From an uncultured Elusimicrobiales bacterium (GTDB taxonomy: Bacteria; Elusimicrobiota; Elusimicrobia; Elusimicrobiales; Elusimicrobiaceae), in NCBI GenBank assembly GCA_944327085.1, contig CALVGG010000005.1, forward strand, positions 80,030 through 144,029: a stretch of DNA of 64,000 bases. Reading direction: 5' to 3'. A model generated the notes under the pieces. It did not search any database. It was not told the origin of the DNA and worked only from the letters and a program-made list of their open reading frames with translations. The translations under genes and the position numbers were made by a program. Shown here piece by piece: positions 19,701-26,984 of the stretch; positions within the stretch are counted from its first letter, which is position 1, and each line of letters opens with the position of its first letter.

Positions 19701-20103
19701 CTTCCCCCATTTTATTCATAAGCGCCAACCCCGTTTTAATAGAAAACGCCCCTGCCTGACGCGCCGTATTTATCACCGCCGCTTCGGCCCCGCGCCGAAA
19801 ACTTTCCGGCAATACACGCCGCCAAGGGGTAAGCGCATTTTCTGTGGCACCGGAAAGCACGTTAAAAGAGCGTTTTTTAAGTTCGCCGGAAACCACTTCT
19901 TCCGTCGGCGCGCCCAAGTCTACCATGGCAAAATAATTTTTTTTGGGTTTACCTAAAATCTGTGTATCCGTAGCATAAAGGATTTCGTCCGCGCGCTTTA
20001 AATCTGTATATACCGGTATTTGGTACGAGTCTATCCACACGCTTCTTTTATGCGCGGGTGGTTGTATAGCATTCATTGGTGTATTTTGCCGTTCTTCTTT
20101 CAT
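10750..20103 (-). CDS. 3,117-residue phage polyvalent/ejected protein with multiple toxin-like modules
   Basis: The largest gene here. It occupies the slot of T7 gp16, the internal virion protein ejected with DNA. Residues about 60-420 form a helical, partly hydrophobic entry region. Two related domains at about 540-660 and 745-900 (IPSDTVLH..KH, LPSDIIKH..KH, then F..T..G.DAWMKKE) look like PBECR-type nuclease domains. Three MuF_C-like modules (about 965-1115, 1170-1330, 1380-1530) share VPQEV.ENLP.L.ADP.AVF.S. A zinc-protease motif HELAH lies at 1591-1595. Long coiled coils follow. Another barnase/EndoU/colicin-like domain is at about 2320-2420 (FIWGDNNKGLQHIAQKHG). The C-terminal 600 residues are the helical region common to phage large polyvalent proteins. 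Domain names come from remembered family patterns and are tentative. No frameshift is visible. Confidence 0.85.
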   Translation of the reverse strand: MKEERQNTPMNAIQPPAHKRSVWIDSYQIPVYTDLKRADEILYATDTQILGKPKKNYFAMVDLGAPTEEVVSGELKKRSFNVLSGATENALTPWRRVLPESFRRGAEAAVINTARQAGAFSIKTGLALMNKMGEAAAAGTGGAYIPTEADRQRAQEEYQRSQKWADDFNNKVKAVVGLFTKRAGLEKTQKDGFLYDLGSGAGSVLTSIAALAITRNPAIMSAIFGAAEGQGTYEQAIEAGVEPVKAYKLGLSNAAWIAATEFVGDKLFLKLLNVNGVLDKFTSKALKSIKKKPLSVQGGTAAAIGAARGGMIEGVQEATQSIGSNVINDVGGVEDTSWREKAKQALYEGFIAFILGGVPGGAAAGGNFFVYRQNIAKNLMAAGVKEEEAHKVATELANTAISEDFTKEALGSVSGEINSPLTAEDRDAGTFKATLTQAQQRKVEHNAWDAREQLKKEAQEAGMSEEEAEQTAEIAHANQLAFYRLTGIAPEEMRYMKLNILGTNQNPTAAYVYNQAAAMYKSPHNDFAKFYEAAQQNKGGKQSYYTHTTQSGVKLQIPSDTVLHDKKHPEMTATQWKKGLADIDNIAAITITTPRFGPGVGVLAKVNGTSGIYGLEITVFPNGNIRLNTFFKSTNTGVDAWMKKENARTSAPLRRGQAPETGDVISGRSLIEKAAGTPAPHFIGVGQALQRKDVISGQPSTISIAEIVDKIKTGDTFYQSAAMYRSREKELDAFYDTALKSASDDRSYYSFQAGEEEIRLPSDIIKHTYNKHKNTVQDWENILSGLKDGIIGVGVSVKPRFDGVPVLLKIKAGNTFYGVSVEIQPGYTLLTTGFKGTEKGIDAWMKKEQGSQAQKPFIFNSLLPSSKNDGGELLGSPANISIADIVAKIKTGDTFNQAAAMYIDNWAKNEPLQRPSHKKPVLVGSGIDNSIAGLQEFVKSQEMFAPDAQTAQRFKAQVRKALSDQSVAAGTSFDMGNLPAIYVKLGLPYGSLKTNKTTLLKATGKAGRNLHKVPQEVLENLPALVADPKAVFKSSPNSTNPNGYVAVLDATNDEGKQIIAAISPNKKGAEGFSFIPSVYDKGNFENFVRRTAEEGGVLYIKEKDSDIWGPLQSRPLHNQSPINSIRTKEDFVNTLPDTNTLWQEGKNLFAPDETVARKFKADVKAVLSDKHTPNNTKVDMGVIPPLYEKLGLPKQELKTNKLALRKALGLLTQEELKADKNLHNHNVPQEVVENLPKLLADPVAVFRSNTKPGAYVAVLNEKAGKDQIVAILRPSPKENGFTFIPTVYEHGKFDKFVESTVRKNNVVYIDKNRMSLPEPLIQAGTIGKNILTNSIRTKEDFVNTLPDTNTLWQEGENLFAPSQTSLNTYKEDLKKAQAGTLKTGQLIRIGRIGLYERLGFAEKPFGLSVNVLKKITEGKHNVKIQDIENLPQLIADPVAVFKSRTDQNSLVAVVSAKDNSNRQVITILRDTQGKINVIPSMYGKDNFNSFVASNIKEGNLIYIDEEKALKTIRPQELQLLKEDSLKGSIYNIRRKEEFVKEKLLTYNKNYQAKQEYYQSRPAPRGSVTIDEEANRAIIKIFQKGDASTIVHELAHVQLAMLARARGVSADEEFAQLTADLDAWLGAPEENGRYSTPQQEKFAQGFEGYLAAGKAPNKQLESVFEKFAQWLAEIYQAAKEYLKITPEVKSIFDRLLAPQAQIQKSKIGSKLDAAKKLVEQMKRGQGMDFEGLSIQDIKELLKTLSVRKPAAPKQDLLKDLRKHGAEYANAGKIDKEAYKNAKIYDKKGGVDDRPDVWLQKHGYMEFEESTEETLAAAYDLIQRALEGEKVYRIEDQVVAQARAAFEENMATILQIFPDIKTAQETLKSIAQLEKMGYRAVEAKDLELLRRTLSNLETMAGQVEAENTKLSADAVEKKRLKFEQDALRIKKRVMAELDKRQLAHKEDMKKLLKHAKTPQEIHDVLTGILEQMEAAWAQTDEGKRDLRKLAVPDTNWDKVRVELLKRFNDIAAAAQEEVRQAQQTLFKLPLMGILSEEQAAAKEKAEKVLKESNLDGKYVMAMQAVLRGIPHITYADVAKYSAVLARSNKRYRLLTEKNINEFINHARKIQERNYKKYMRGKLSALFNRKAYEKLGSVRRAKYTPYMLKFLEDASKIWGGSQQEALQQYEAAVESIDPDNPPSVFQALINRVLWIKADPGGEVTMQDLHAFYEDALAAVRGDAAQKRLDGERRAVQEANIRLAACLSLKERKLPKGIVTYLLHGGVDLQTFIDIAFGQYETDMYESDPLPSRAEQSLAALKKIAAGSEEETVPGLRPDFVQYGGTPDVTFIWGDNNKGLQHIAQKHGADILPQVIDTVVAGRVERFTASKKTLVLQKGNIEAVLSLDEHGKQKTWLLTGWDATSPKGNKKRTDANGQVSTGSAATQTLPTFSRQDLGAVLNNSIAQKEPVNKGLKKHKINFREELAPETNQIKEAVFNAQINKDILRAVGTAYQLKTSQQILDKIAEMQKDTMQLTNYAYVKDQANGEVIATLFKNGKPVTYNAPRVQTINRLEALTFWIWNQNHNFVDTANGTEDFGLSGRLHYAYGQDQLKNLFDWLTPQDLQAAKNLQELVEKHYEQESQVHQRIYGFKLPKVEFYFPSVTERVTDSIDLKQEFVQNSKSPSFIKKRVQSQRVIQRIVNPIDLVLKHLRRAGEFIFEAENYAANKRIFKDRDVESAFLEKFGQQDGKKLYSKFMALLDQQAPQKAQVKDEFYSVMNKLFNGWVKAVMGLKPITGIKQFASSVSFAENMPWGLWAKWFAEALANPRKTADFMLKASPYIQARYEMGGMNEYTARAMASDEVAPIKSRWNTFTNFMLINTRLGDKASLIFGGYPYMKYLLEVEGLSQQEAARVFEKQATRTLQSSLRVHLSQGQANADSFGTRMFLVFKNQQLQYVRKVVDAYVQFKNGEISQSKFAKTAFIYLILNPMVYTALTQGWFAADDDDREEDLKNLLTSPVSQFFGAYPFGEGVAGFFVDNAASLVSEGKLTAPRQMGLPMFDDITRDVAKGVKTVNADEVDTMEFINVFLAVAKYTGLPTQSVMNMGGGLVDIVTGKPVRGSLRAVGYTQNRAGKITGDKE
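16025..16738 (-). repeat. 84-bp near-identical repeat pair inside the polyvalent gene
   Basis: Positions 16025-16108 and 16655-16738 differ at one base and are 630 bp (210 codons) apart. They encode the linker and start of successive MuF_C-like modules (NSIRTKEDFVNTLPDTNTLW). The DNA-level identity points to recent duplication or gene conversion of modules. Confidence 0.85.
17401..18000 (-). repeat. 66-bp repeat pair at PBECR-like module ends
   Basis: Positions 17401-17466 and 17935-18000 match at about 61 of 66 bases. They encode the module ending SIA(D/E)IV.KIKTGDTF.Q.AAMY. This is a second set of duplicated module borders in the same gene. Confidence 0.75.
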
Positions 20104-20122
20104 AAAATTTATCTCTCCCTAT

Positions 20123-21835
20123 TTACCGTTCATCTTCAAAAAAAATGTCTATCACTTCATTCCCATCTTTTTTAATGCGCGCGCGCTGGCCGTTCCAGCT
20201 GCCTGCTTTATAGCGTTCCACCGCGGTGGAAAGTTCTTTATAATACGCTTCCTTGGGGGCCGTGGGCTCCTGGGAAAGTTCCATAATACGCCCGTTATAA
20301 ATGGCCGCGTCCACCACTCCTACCGGCACCCCGTATTTAGCCGCCACAAACTCTTTTCTAACCTCGTCAAAAATCGGTTCCAAAATTTTTTTATTGTCCC
20401 GATATGAATCCGCCAAATTGATATTTCGTTCGGCGGTTTTGCGCATCATATTTTCATACATACCGGCTATGTCTTCCACCGGAAAATCCATATTCCCTGG
20501 GGATTGGGAAAGTTTTTGTAATTTTTTCTGCACCCACTCGTCCCCGCTAGTAGAAAACCAATCGGAATCCGGCCTTTTTATAATTCGCGTTCCCAAAGCC
20601 CGGCGCAAGTTATTTAAGTTTTCTTGCGCTTTTTGGGTGTCTTGCGCCGTAAATGCACCCGATAAAATACGTGCCCGCAAATCAGCAGCAGCAGCCGCCA
20701 ACGCCGCCGGGGAATCCAAATCTTTGTTATTTACTTTGTAATCGTCTAATTCATCTCCTATATCAAAAGCGTCATAGGCGGTTTTACTGGCAGCATAGTT
20801 GGCTATTTTCTGTTGGCCCATGCGGCCGGAAGGGTCGTCCAGCAAATCCTCCACAAAGTTTAAGTAAGAGGAAAACTCCTTGGCGGTTAAATCAATGCCG
20901 GCCGCGTTTAATTCTTCCAGCGCGGAAAACATATTTTTGCTTTTCACCTGGAAATCCTGCTGCAAAGCCAGCGGGTTTTTTTCATAATCGCGCACGGCGG
21001 CGTTGTATAAATCTTTTAAGGCAGCCTGGTGGTTTTGGCTTTTTAATTTGTCGGTTTCTTTTTTAGCAGCTTCTTCCTGCGCTTCTTGCCAGCGCAAGGC
21101 GCGGTTTTTCCAGCTCAGCTTTTCTTCCACCGTCAAATTGGTGTATTGGTTCTTATCGTCCATGGGGGACACTATTTTCCCGTTTTTATCCTTATAGGCA
21201 ATTTGGGCCGGGTCCGCGTCAAAAAGCCAATGCAGGCGGGAAACAGTCTTGTCTTTATCGTACTGGCCGGCAAGTTCCTGTTTTTGAAGCGGGGTAAATC
21301 CGCTGAGTTCCAGGTAGCTTTCAAAATCACGGTCCAATTCGTGCTGCACCTCGGGGGCGGCGTAAGCGTAATCATACGCTTTTTGCCGCACGGTATCCTG
21401 CGCGGTTTGAAAATTGATGCGCGAAAGCAGGTTGATTTTTTTGGCGTCCGTATCATTTTTTAAGGCGTCATAATAATTGGCGCCAAAATCCCGCTCCCAA
21501 CGTTTAAACAGGCGTTCACCCAAATACTCTTTGCCGGTCGCTTTCATTTGCTCCAGCGCGGAGGATACTTCCGCGTCAAACTGGGTAGGGTCTTGGCTTT
21601 GGTCCAAGCGGTTTTGAAGGGCTTTGTATTGGTTGTCCAGCTGCTCCTCAAAATTCTGCATTTTCAGCTGTTCGCTGCGGGCTTCCTGGCGTTGCAGCTC
21701 CTGGCTGATGGAATTTATGGTGCCCGCTAAATTTTGCAGGTTTTGGCCCGCTTGGCCGGGCTGGTAGTTCAAGTTCTGTTTGGCTCCACGTGGGGCCGCA
21801 CTGCTCATAATAGGGTTAATTTTCGGTTTATCCAT
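20123..21835 (-). CDS. Internal virion protein (gp15-like position)
   Basis: A 570-residue, almost wholly helical, Gln/Lys/Asp-rich protein with no membrane segment or signal peptide. It contains repeated amphipathic stretches (LQRQEARSEQLKMQNFEEQLDNQYKAL). Its place, between a gp14-like protein and the giant ejected protein, corresponds to T7 gp15, a component of the internal core that forms the periplasmic part of the DNA-ejection channel. Assignment rests on order and composition; sequence similarity is not obvious to me. Starts 12 bases after the upstream gene. Confidence 0.65.
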   Translation of the reverse strand: MDKPKINPIMSSAAPRGAKQNLNYQPGQAGQNLQNLAGTINSISQELQRQEARSEQLKMQNFEEQLDNQYKALQNRLDQSQDPTQFDAEVSSALEQMKATGKEYLGERLFKRWERDFGANYYDALKNDTDAKKINLLSRINFQTAQDTVRQKAYDYAYAAPEVQHELDRDFESYLELSGFTPLQKQELAGQYDKDKTVSRLHWLFDADPAQIAYKDKNGKIVSPMDDKNQYTNLTVEEKLSWKNRALRWQEAQEEAAKKETDKLKSQNHQAALKDLYNAAVRDYEKNPLALQQDFQVKSKNMFSALEELNAAGIDLTAKEFSSYLNFVEDLLDDPSGRMGQQKIANYAASKTAYDAFDIGDELDDYKVNNKDLDSPAALAAAAADLRARILSGAFTAQDTQKAQENLNNLRRALGTRIIKRPDSDWFSTSGDEWVQKKLQKLSQSPGNMDFPVEDIAGMYENMMRKTAERNINLADSYRDNKKILEPIFDEVRKEFVAAKYGVPVGVVDAAIYNGRIMELSQEPTAPKEAYYKELSTAVERYKAGSWNGQRARIKKDGNEVIDIFFEDER

Positions 21836-21846
21836 AACTTGCCGCC

Positions 21847-22419
21847 TTAAAGAGAAAGTTTTGCTTTCAAACTTTTATTGCCCGCACCATAAGAGGTGGC
21901 AGAAAAAGTATTATTGTAAGCCTGATTAAAGGCTTCTTTGTTATTGGCCGTAGGGCGTTTTCCGCCTCCCCAGCCGTAATACTGCGCGGCCGAACCCAGC
22001 GTTTGCGCGGCGCCGCCGGCCAGGCTCATGTGTAAATTGAGGCCGCGGCTGTTAGCGGTTTGCTGGGCCAAATACCGGTTGTAATTGGCCGAATTTTTAT
22101 ACTGTGCCCATTGGGTTTGGTTTTGGTAGGTAAGGTCTGCCACGTTTTGCAGGGCGTTTTTATGGCTTTGTGTGGCCAGGCGGTCATAAGTAGGGCCATA
22201 AAGTCCGTTTTCCGCCATAGACGCGGTTAAGGAAGCCATACTGGCGCGCACGTTTTTTAAAGCGCTGTCCTGCGTTATAGCGCCTTCCTGCGCGGTTAAA
22301 CGGGCGTTGGCCTCGTCCTGCGCGGCATATTGCTTATAGAGGCGTTCCTGTTCCAAATTTTGTACATATCCACCCAAAGCACCGGTGGTGTTTCCTACCG
22401 CTTGCACAATCCAGCTCAT
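21847..22419 (-). CDS. Internal virion protein (gp14-like)
   Basis: About 190 residues. The ATG at 22419 is preferred over the GTG at 22425 because GAGG stands 5 bases before it. It overlaps the upstream gene by 4 bases. Ala/Gln/Asn-rich helices carry a Gly/Ala segment (LAGGAAQTLGSAAQYYGWGGG). It resembles the small internal virion protein B of podoviruses, which inserts in the outer membrane during ejection. The C-terminus has the short repeats SYGAGNKSL and KAKLSL. Function is inferred from order and composition. Confidence 0.65.
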   Translation of the reverse strand: MSWIVQAVGNTTGALGGYVQNLEQERLYKQYAAQDEANARLTAQEGAITQDSALKNVRASMASLTASMAENGLYGPTYDRLATQSHKNALQNVADLTYQNQTQWAQYKNSANYNRYLAQQTANSRGLNLHMSLAGGAAQTLGSAAQYYGWGGGKRPTANNKEAFNQAYNNTFSATSYGAGNKSLKAKLSL

Positions 22420-22820
22420 AAGCACCTCGCGTATATATCGTAATCTTGGCCGTTTAAGAATTTTTTAAGCGTGCCCTCCCGCTCAAAGCCAAGCAGTTTG
22501 GCCAAGCGGTGAGCGGGTTTAAAATCCGTTTTTACGGTCATTTCCACCCGTTCTGTCTTATAAATTTCATAACAGCGCCGCATGATGCGCACTATGGGCA
22601 ACATATCACGCCCACAATTTTGCGAAAGCAAACTAACGGCCATACGGCGTTTGGGGCTCAAACATACAAAACCGATAACGGCCATTACTTCTTCCCCGTC
22701 AAAGAGGGAAAAAAGCACACTGTTCTGCAAACCGCCCAGCAAATCTTCCTGGCGTTGCTCGGCTTGCACTTGGAGTTTTTCCAAATGGCAAGGCGAAAAA
22801 CTTTCAATTCGGTTAATCAC
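22416..22820 (-). CDS. GNAT-like phage protein (gp13-like position)
   Basis: About 134 residues. I chose the GTG at 22820: GGAGG lies 6 bases upstream and the GTG overlaps the stop of the preceding gene, giving coupled translation. An ATG at 22838 would give 6 more residues but lacks a clear ribosome site. The fold pattern looks like an acetyltransferase: VMAVIGFVCLSPKRRMAV, then an RMMRRC-type helix, VEMTVKTDFKPAHRLAKLLGFEREG and a final strand. Such GNAT-like proteins are common between the tail-tube and internal-core genes of T7-like phages. A catalytic role is not shown. Confidence 0.65.
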   Translation of the reverse strand: MINRIESFSPCHLEKLQVQAEQRQEDLLGGLQNSVLFSLFDGEEVMAVIGFVCLSPKRRMAVSLLSQNCGRDMLPIVRIMRRCYEIYKTERVEMTVKTDFKPAHRLAKLLGFEREGTLKKFLNGQDYDIYARCL

Positions 22821-25452
22821 TGGCCACCTCCACGTCAATAAATAAGGCCAACAAATGCCAGGGCAAAGGCTCCTGCATTTTTAACACCACGCGCGGGGCG
22901 GTGGTATTGGGTGTTTGCTTGGTGGTAACAAATACAGCGGTATTGTTGCCCGGCCAGGCTATTTTTATATCGCCCGATTTTAACAGGGTGCGTTCGGTTT
23001 TGTCCTGTCCATTTCTGAGCCGCGCGGTGTAAATATGTTTGTTTTCGGCCTGGTATAAAAACTGAGCACTGTTAAGCACCCGGGCTATAATTTGGTTTAT
23101 GCGGTAACTTTTGGCCTGCCCGCTACTGTTGGCATCTAAATTTAAAGGCATTGGTTCAAACACGGTGAGGTATGGCAGCCCCACGGTAATTACGCTGGCG
23201 GGTTTATCCAGCGTAATTTGGCCATTTAATACCTGTTTGTTTTTAAAAGGTACCCCGTCCGCCAGGCCCTCCACCTGGGCCCCTTCCAAATGCTCTAAGC
23301 CTTCTATCAGCACGGTAGGGCTTTTTACTTTAAACTGTTTGGCACAGTCCAGGCACCAAGCGTACGTTAAGTTATAAAGGCTGGTTTCGTCCTCGTTATA
23401 TTCGGCGGGTACGTCCAGCGGCAAAGGCGGGCGCAAATATTCCACGTTATAAACGTCTTGCCCGTTTATATGGCGTTTTACTACAAACCAAACATCGTCA
23501 ATTTGGCCGTCCGGTGCGGGAATAACCGCCAGGCTTTCAAAAGTGCCTTGGGTAGTATGGCGGTGGAAGGCCCTTACATTTTGTGTCTTATTGTAAGTAA
23601 GGCCCAGCAGGCTGCCGTCGTTTAAAATCGTCCATATCAAACGGTCCGGTTCGTACTGCAAATCCCAGTCTTTTATGCCGCGCGCCAGGTAATTTTGGGC
23701 CAGCAAACTAAGTTCTTCCGGTTCGTAGCGGTCTGTGTCGGAGCGGTACGCCAAATCATACATGGCTTTTCCTTTGGCGCCCAAAAAAAGCAAACTGGAA
23801 CCCAATAACACCGGGCGTTGGGCCGGGCTTCCAATTAAACAAATAATGTCGTAAGCTACGTTGGTTGGGCCAAACGCTTCGCTGGTGGTTTGTGGGCGCA
23901 CTTCCAGCACGCTGCCCTGGGTGCCTATATACAAATAATCCTGTACGGCGGCCCAGCTAAGCGTGTTTAGTTCCGTCAAAAAATACAGGTTAAAAGCGTT
24001 GTCGTCCAATACTTCGCCAAAGGTTAAATCTTCAAAGTTTTCATAATCGCCGGTTTTTCCAAAAAGTGCAGCCGGGCCTTCTTGGGTATCCATAAGAAGT
24101 ACCAGGCGGTCCTTGAAGTATCTTAATCCGCTGGCATATACCCCGCCTTGGCCCAATACGCCCAGCTCCCATTTATAGGTGCCTTTGTCCAATTCTTTGG
24201 GGAAGTTCTCATGCACATACACCTTTACTTGGTTTTCACTCACAAACTGGGTAATTACCCCCCAGCCGTAACCGGAGTGCAAATATTTCCAAGATATTTT
24301 CCCGTCGCTTTCGCTGCCTTCGCTGTGGGTAGGTTTTACACTGCCGCAAGTTCCCTCAGAGATAGCTTCATAAAACTTACCGTCGCTTTTTAAAATATCC
24401 CCCGCCTTTACTTCTGTGCGGCCCTGGTACCAATACTCCACGCCTTCGTTCTGCATCGTTAAACGTATCAAGCGGCCTTCGTCCGCCAGGCTAAAGGCGG
24501 AAAAATTGCTCTCTGAGCCAAACGTCCAGGTGGTTTCTTGCCAGCCGTCGTCGCGGCCGTCCGTACGGTGGCGCCAACAGCGCAATTTTATGCTTTTCTC
24601 GCTGTAACGGCGTTCCAGGGTGGTATCGGCCAATTTAATGGCGCTGTATCCGGCACCCAGCACATCGGCACGTATACCGCATTGTACGCTGTTAATGGCT
24701 TTTACAATGTACTCGTTATAGTTGTTTTGGTTGTGTTTATCCCCGCGCGAGTAGCGGCATAACAAAGTATCCTCAAAGTATATCTCTACGGCTACCCCGT
24801 CAATACTTCCGCCATAGCCAACATTTTCTGTGGCCAGCCAAGGCCCCCAGGAAGGGTGGTCTATTTCTATCACCCCGCCGGCGCTGCTGGTTATCGTAAC
24901 CGTTCCGCTGGTTCCGGCCACGCTCATCATTTTTTCGGTGTCTGCATTTAAACGGCACCAGGGGCCGCCTTTTAAATTAACCTGTTCAAAACGCCAGTCA
25001 TAATCCCCATAGCGTGATAACTTTTGCAGCGGGGTGGTTTCATGGGCAAAATACAGCACGTCGCCAATTTGCAAATAAGAAACTTTCTTGCCTTTGGCCC
25101 CGGTCAGTTGGTCTATGGAATAAGGGGTTAAAATCTCATAAGGGGTTTGGTCCGCCAGGCAAAGTAAAGCATGGTTTTTATAAACGCGCATGGCGTAGTC
25201 CGTAAACTCCAATATATAGGCCACGTTTTCGTTTAGTTTAAACGGGATTAGTACCGCCGGTAAATTATTGCGCGTTTGGGCCACATAGGCCGTACCGCCG
25301 CGCCGTTTCACGCCGCCAAAGGCCGTAAGCACGGCATTTTGCACCGTGCGGCAAGAGTACGGGTAAAGCTGCAAATCGGCCCGGCTTTCCATTTCCGGTG
25401 AAACAAGCCCGTTGTTAAATTGGTTCAAAGCCACACGCGTTTTAAAAGCCAT
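22813..25452 (-). CDS. Tail tubular protein B / stabilisation protein
   Basis: About 879 residues. The ATG at 25452 follows GGGAGG and yields the expected N-terminus MAFKTRVALNQFNNGLVSPEMESRADLQLY, then C.TVQNAVLTAFGGVKRRGGTAYVA. This is the typical opening of podovirus tail tube B/nozzle proteins. The longer in-frame start at 25506 would add 18 atypical residues. The body is all-beta with many short repeats, ending GLPYLTVFEPMPL and a gp12-like C-terminal domain. It overlaps the gp11-like gene by 11 bases and the next gene by 8. It forms the tail nozzle at the bottom of the virion. Confidence 0.85.
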   Translation of the reverse strand: MAFKTRVALNQFNNGLVSPEMESRADLQLYPYSCRTVQNAVLTAFGGVKRRGGTAYVAQTRNNLPAVLIPFKLNENVAYILEFTDYAMRVYKNHALLCLADQTPYEILTPYSIDQLTGAKGKKVSYLQIGDVLYFAHETTPLQKLSRYGDYDWRFEQVNLKGGPWCRLNADTEKMMSVAGTSGTVTITSSAGGVIEIDHPSWGPWLATENVGYGGSIDGVAVEIYFEDTLLCRYSRGDKHNQNNYNEYIVKAINSVQCGIRADVLGAGYSAIKLADTTLERRYSEKSIKLRCWRHRTDGRDDGWQETTWTFGSESNFSAFSLADEGRLIRLTMQNEGVEYWYQGRTEVKAGDILKSDGKFYEAISEGTCGSVKPTHSEGSESDGKISWKYLHSGYGWGVITQFVSENQVKVYVHENFPKELDKGTYKWELGVLGQGGVYASGLRYFKDRLVLLMDTQEGPAALFGKTGDYENFEDLTFGEVLDDNAFNLYFLTELNTLSWAAVQDYLYIGTQGSVLEVRPQTTSEAFGPTNVAYDIICLIGSPAQRPVLLGSSLLFLGAKGKAMYDLAYRSDTDRYEPEELSLLAQNYLARGIKDWDLQYEPDRLIWTILNDGSLLGLTYNKTQNVRAFHRHTTQGTFESLAVIPAPDGQIDDVWFVVKRHINGQDVYNVEYLRPPLPLDVPAEYNEDETSLYNLTYAWCLDCAKQFKVKSPTVLIEGLEHLEGAQVEGLADGVPFKNKQVLNGQITLDKPASVITVGLPYLTVFEPMPLNLDANSSGQAKSYRINQIIARVLNSAQFLYQAENKHIYTARLRNGQDKTERTLLKSGDIKIAWPGNNTAVFVTTKQTPNTTAPRVVLKMQEPLPWHLLALFIDVEVASD

Positions 25453-26020
25453 GGGCACCCTCCCATGGGGTTGGCTGCAAAGACAGAACCGGCATTTGGA
25501 TAGCATTAGAGCGCTTGGCGTTTCTAATACCCAGCTGATACTCTTGCAAAAGGGTGTTTTTTCTTTGCGGGTCCTGTTTTAAAATTTCGCACAGCTCATA
25601 GGCCAGCCGTGTGGTAAATACTTCCACAAAATAGGGCGGCAGGCTTAATTTAGAAATATCACGCGTAATGTAGGTTAGTTTAAGCGGGGGCTCTAAATTG
25701 GTAAGAATTTTGTTGCCTTCCAGCACGTAAGCGTCCCGTGCTTGGGGCGGTAAATCTTCTAAACCTACCAGGCGCAAACAGTCGGCCGGAAGGCTATAAG
25801 CGTTGTTATAGCCAAAGGCAGGTTTATCTTGGTCTTTGGGAAGGGCCACGCGTTTTACGGCAAACACCCAGTGATAAATAGACAGTTCATAATCCAGCAC
25901 GCTGCCGTACGCCAGCTTTACCGCGCGGGCGGTAGGGGTGTCTTCGTCCAAATTGGTAATAGGGGTTTGGCCCAGTTTTAACAGTGCCTTATTGGCCATT
26001 TCTAATTGGGTAACGCTCAT
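25442..26020 (-). CDS. Tail tubular protein A (gp11-like adaptor)
   Basis: A 192-residue protein with the gp11/adaptor pattern: LEMANKALLKLGQTPITNLDEDTPTARAVKLAYGSVLDYELSIYHWVFA, then YSLPADCLRLV and a helical C-terminus. In the virion a ring of this protein joins the portal to the tail nozzle. Its presence without a portal gene underlines the incompleteness of the prophage. It begins 77 bases after the capsid gene, with a strong hairpin in between. Confidence 0.85.
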   Translation of the reverse strand: MSVTQLEMANKALLKLGQTPITNLDEDTPTARAVKLAYGSVLDYELSIYHWVFAVKRVALPKDQDKPAFGYNNAYSLPADCLRLVGLEDLPPQARDAYVLEGNKILTNLEPPLKLTYITRDISKLSLPPYFVEVFTTRLAYELCEILKQDPQRKNTLLQEYQLGIRNAKRSNAIQMPVLSLQPTPWEGAHGF

Positions 26021-26042
26021 GTGCAGCCTCGGTTCTATTTTA

Positions 26043-26066
26043 GGGGAGGGGTGTTTTCCCCTCCCC
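26043..26066. other. GC-rich hairpin between capsid and tail genes
   Basis: A perfect 9-bp inverted repeat (GGGGAGGGG at 26043-26051, CCCCTCCCC at 26058-26066). There is no T-run on the minus-strand side, so it is not a classical terminator. It may be a partial attenuator or an mRNA-stabilising structure downstream of the highly expressed capsid gene. Confidence 0.6.
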
Positions 26067-26097
26067 TTTGCCGCCCAAACATCGGGCGGGAGGAAGT

Positions 26098-26982
26098 TTA
26101 AGCCGCCGTAACTTCAATAGCGGCGCATTTGGCTTCTTCCAAACGCGTAGCGCCCAAAGAATATTCGGCGTAGATTTGCTTTGCGTGGGACAAATCACCC
26201 CGTTCGCTGAATTTAATGGTAATATCCAACCATTTGCCAAGGGCTAAACCGCTTTTGCAGTACACGGGGCAGATATATTTGCCCTCGCTATCTGCAAAAT
26301 TGTAACGCACAAAATTAATCCCGGAGTACGGGGTTAATTTTTTACCAGCCAAAGGCTTGTTGTCGCTATAATCCCCGGAAATATATACCCCCGCCTCTTT
26401 CAATTGGGCTTCCACGGCCGGAGGAACCAACATAAAAATTTCCTCCTGTTCCACGTCTACGTCTTTGGCCTGCAAACGCTGTTGGGCAAGGTTAATCTTT
26501 TTAATAATATCCCCGCCGCCTTCGTCTGCCGTAACCGTCATGGCCGTATCATAATTGGTCGTGGTTTCGGCTTTTTGGCCCGTTTTGGCCGCGGCCAAGT
26601 AGGCCTTGTAGATAATGTCGTCAATGTCGCGGTGGTAACAGCCCAGAATAGACTGCACTAATTGGTCTTCCGGGTCTACATCCATACGGATTTTATCCCA
26701 GGTGTCAATTAATACGGCCCCGCTTTTTAAAGTGGGCTCAAACCAGCGGACAAAGCGGTCAACATCTACCACATTGGTTGCTTCGTACCGCCCGGTCCGT
26801 GCTTTGGTAGAGAACTTTCCCAAGAAGTTAGCCGCCACGGCCGTTTCACCCTTAATATCGGGCTGTACCATAACGGTAGCTTCTAACTTACTTTGCGTCT
26901 GCTGAGCACAGAGGCGAACCGCCGTAGCGTATTTTAACGCTAAGTGGTGCATTTCAATTTGGTTGAAGGTAGAACCGTCCAT
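26098..26982 (-). CDS. Phage major capsid protein
   Basis: A 294-residue protein in the position of the podovirus coat gene. The sequence pattern fits HK97-fold coat proteins of this group: an N-terminal arm (MDGSTFNQIEMHHLALKYATAVRLCAQQ), then KGETAVAANFLGKFST, DVDRFVRWFEPTLKSGAVLIDTWD, IDDIIYKAYLAAA and a C-terminal HAKQIYAEYSLGATRLEEAKCAAIEV. A putative scaffold gene lies upstream and the tail tube genes downstream, as in T7. Complete, with no break seen. Confidence 0.85.
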   Translation of the reverse strand: MDGSTFNQIEMHHLALKYATAVRLCAQQTQSKLEATVMVQPDIKGETAVAANFLGKFSTKARTGRYEATNVVDVDRFVRWFEPTLKSGAVLIDTWDKIRMDVDPEDQLVQSILGCYHRDIDDIIYKAYLAAAKTGQKAETTTNYDTAMTVTADEGGGDIIKKINLAQQRLQAKDVDVEQEEIFMLVPPAVEAQLKEAGVYISGDYSDNKPLAGKKLTPYSGINFVRYNFADSEGKYICPVYCKSGLALGKWLDITIKFSERGDLSHAKQIYAEYSLGATRLEEAKCAAIEVTAA

Positions 26983-26984
26983 TT

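Noticed and set aside
26043..26066. Classical terminator after the capsid gene
   Set aside because: No T-run follows on the minus strand; recorded only as a hairpin.
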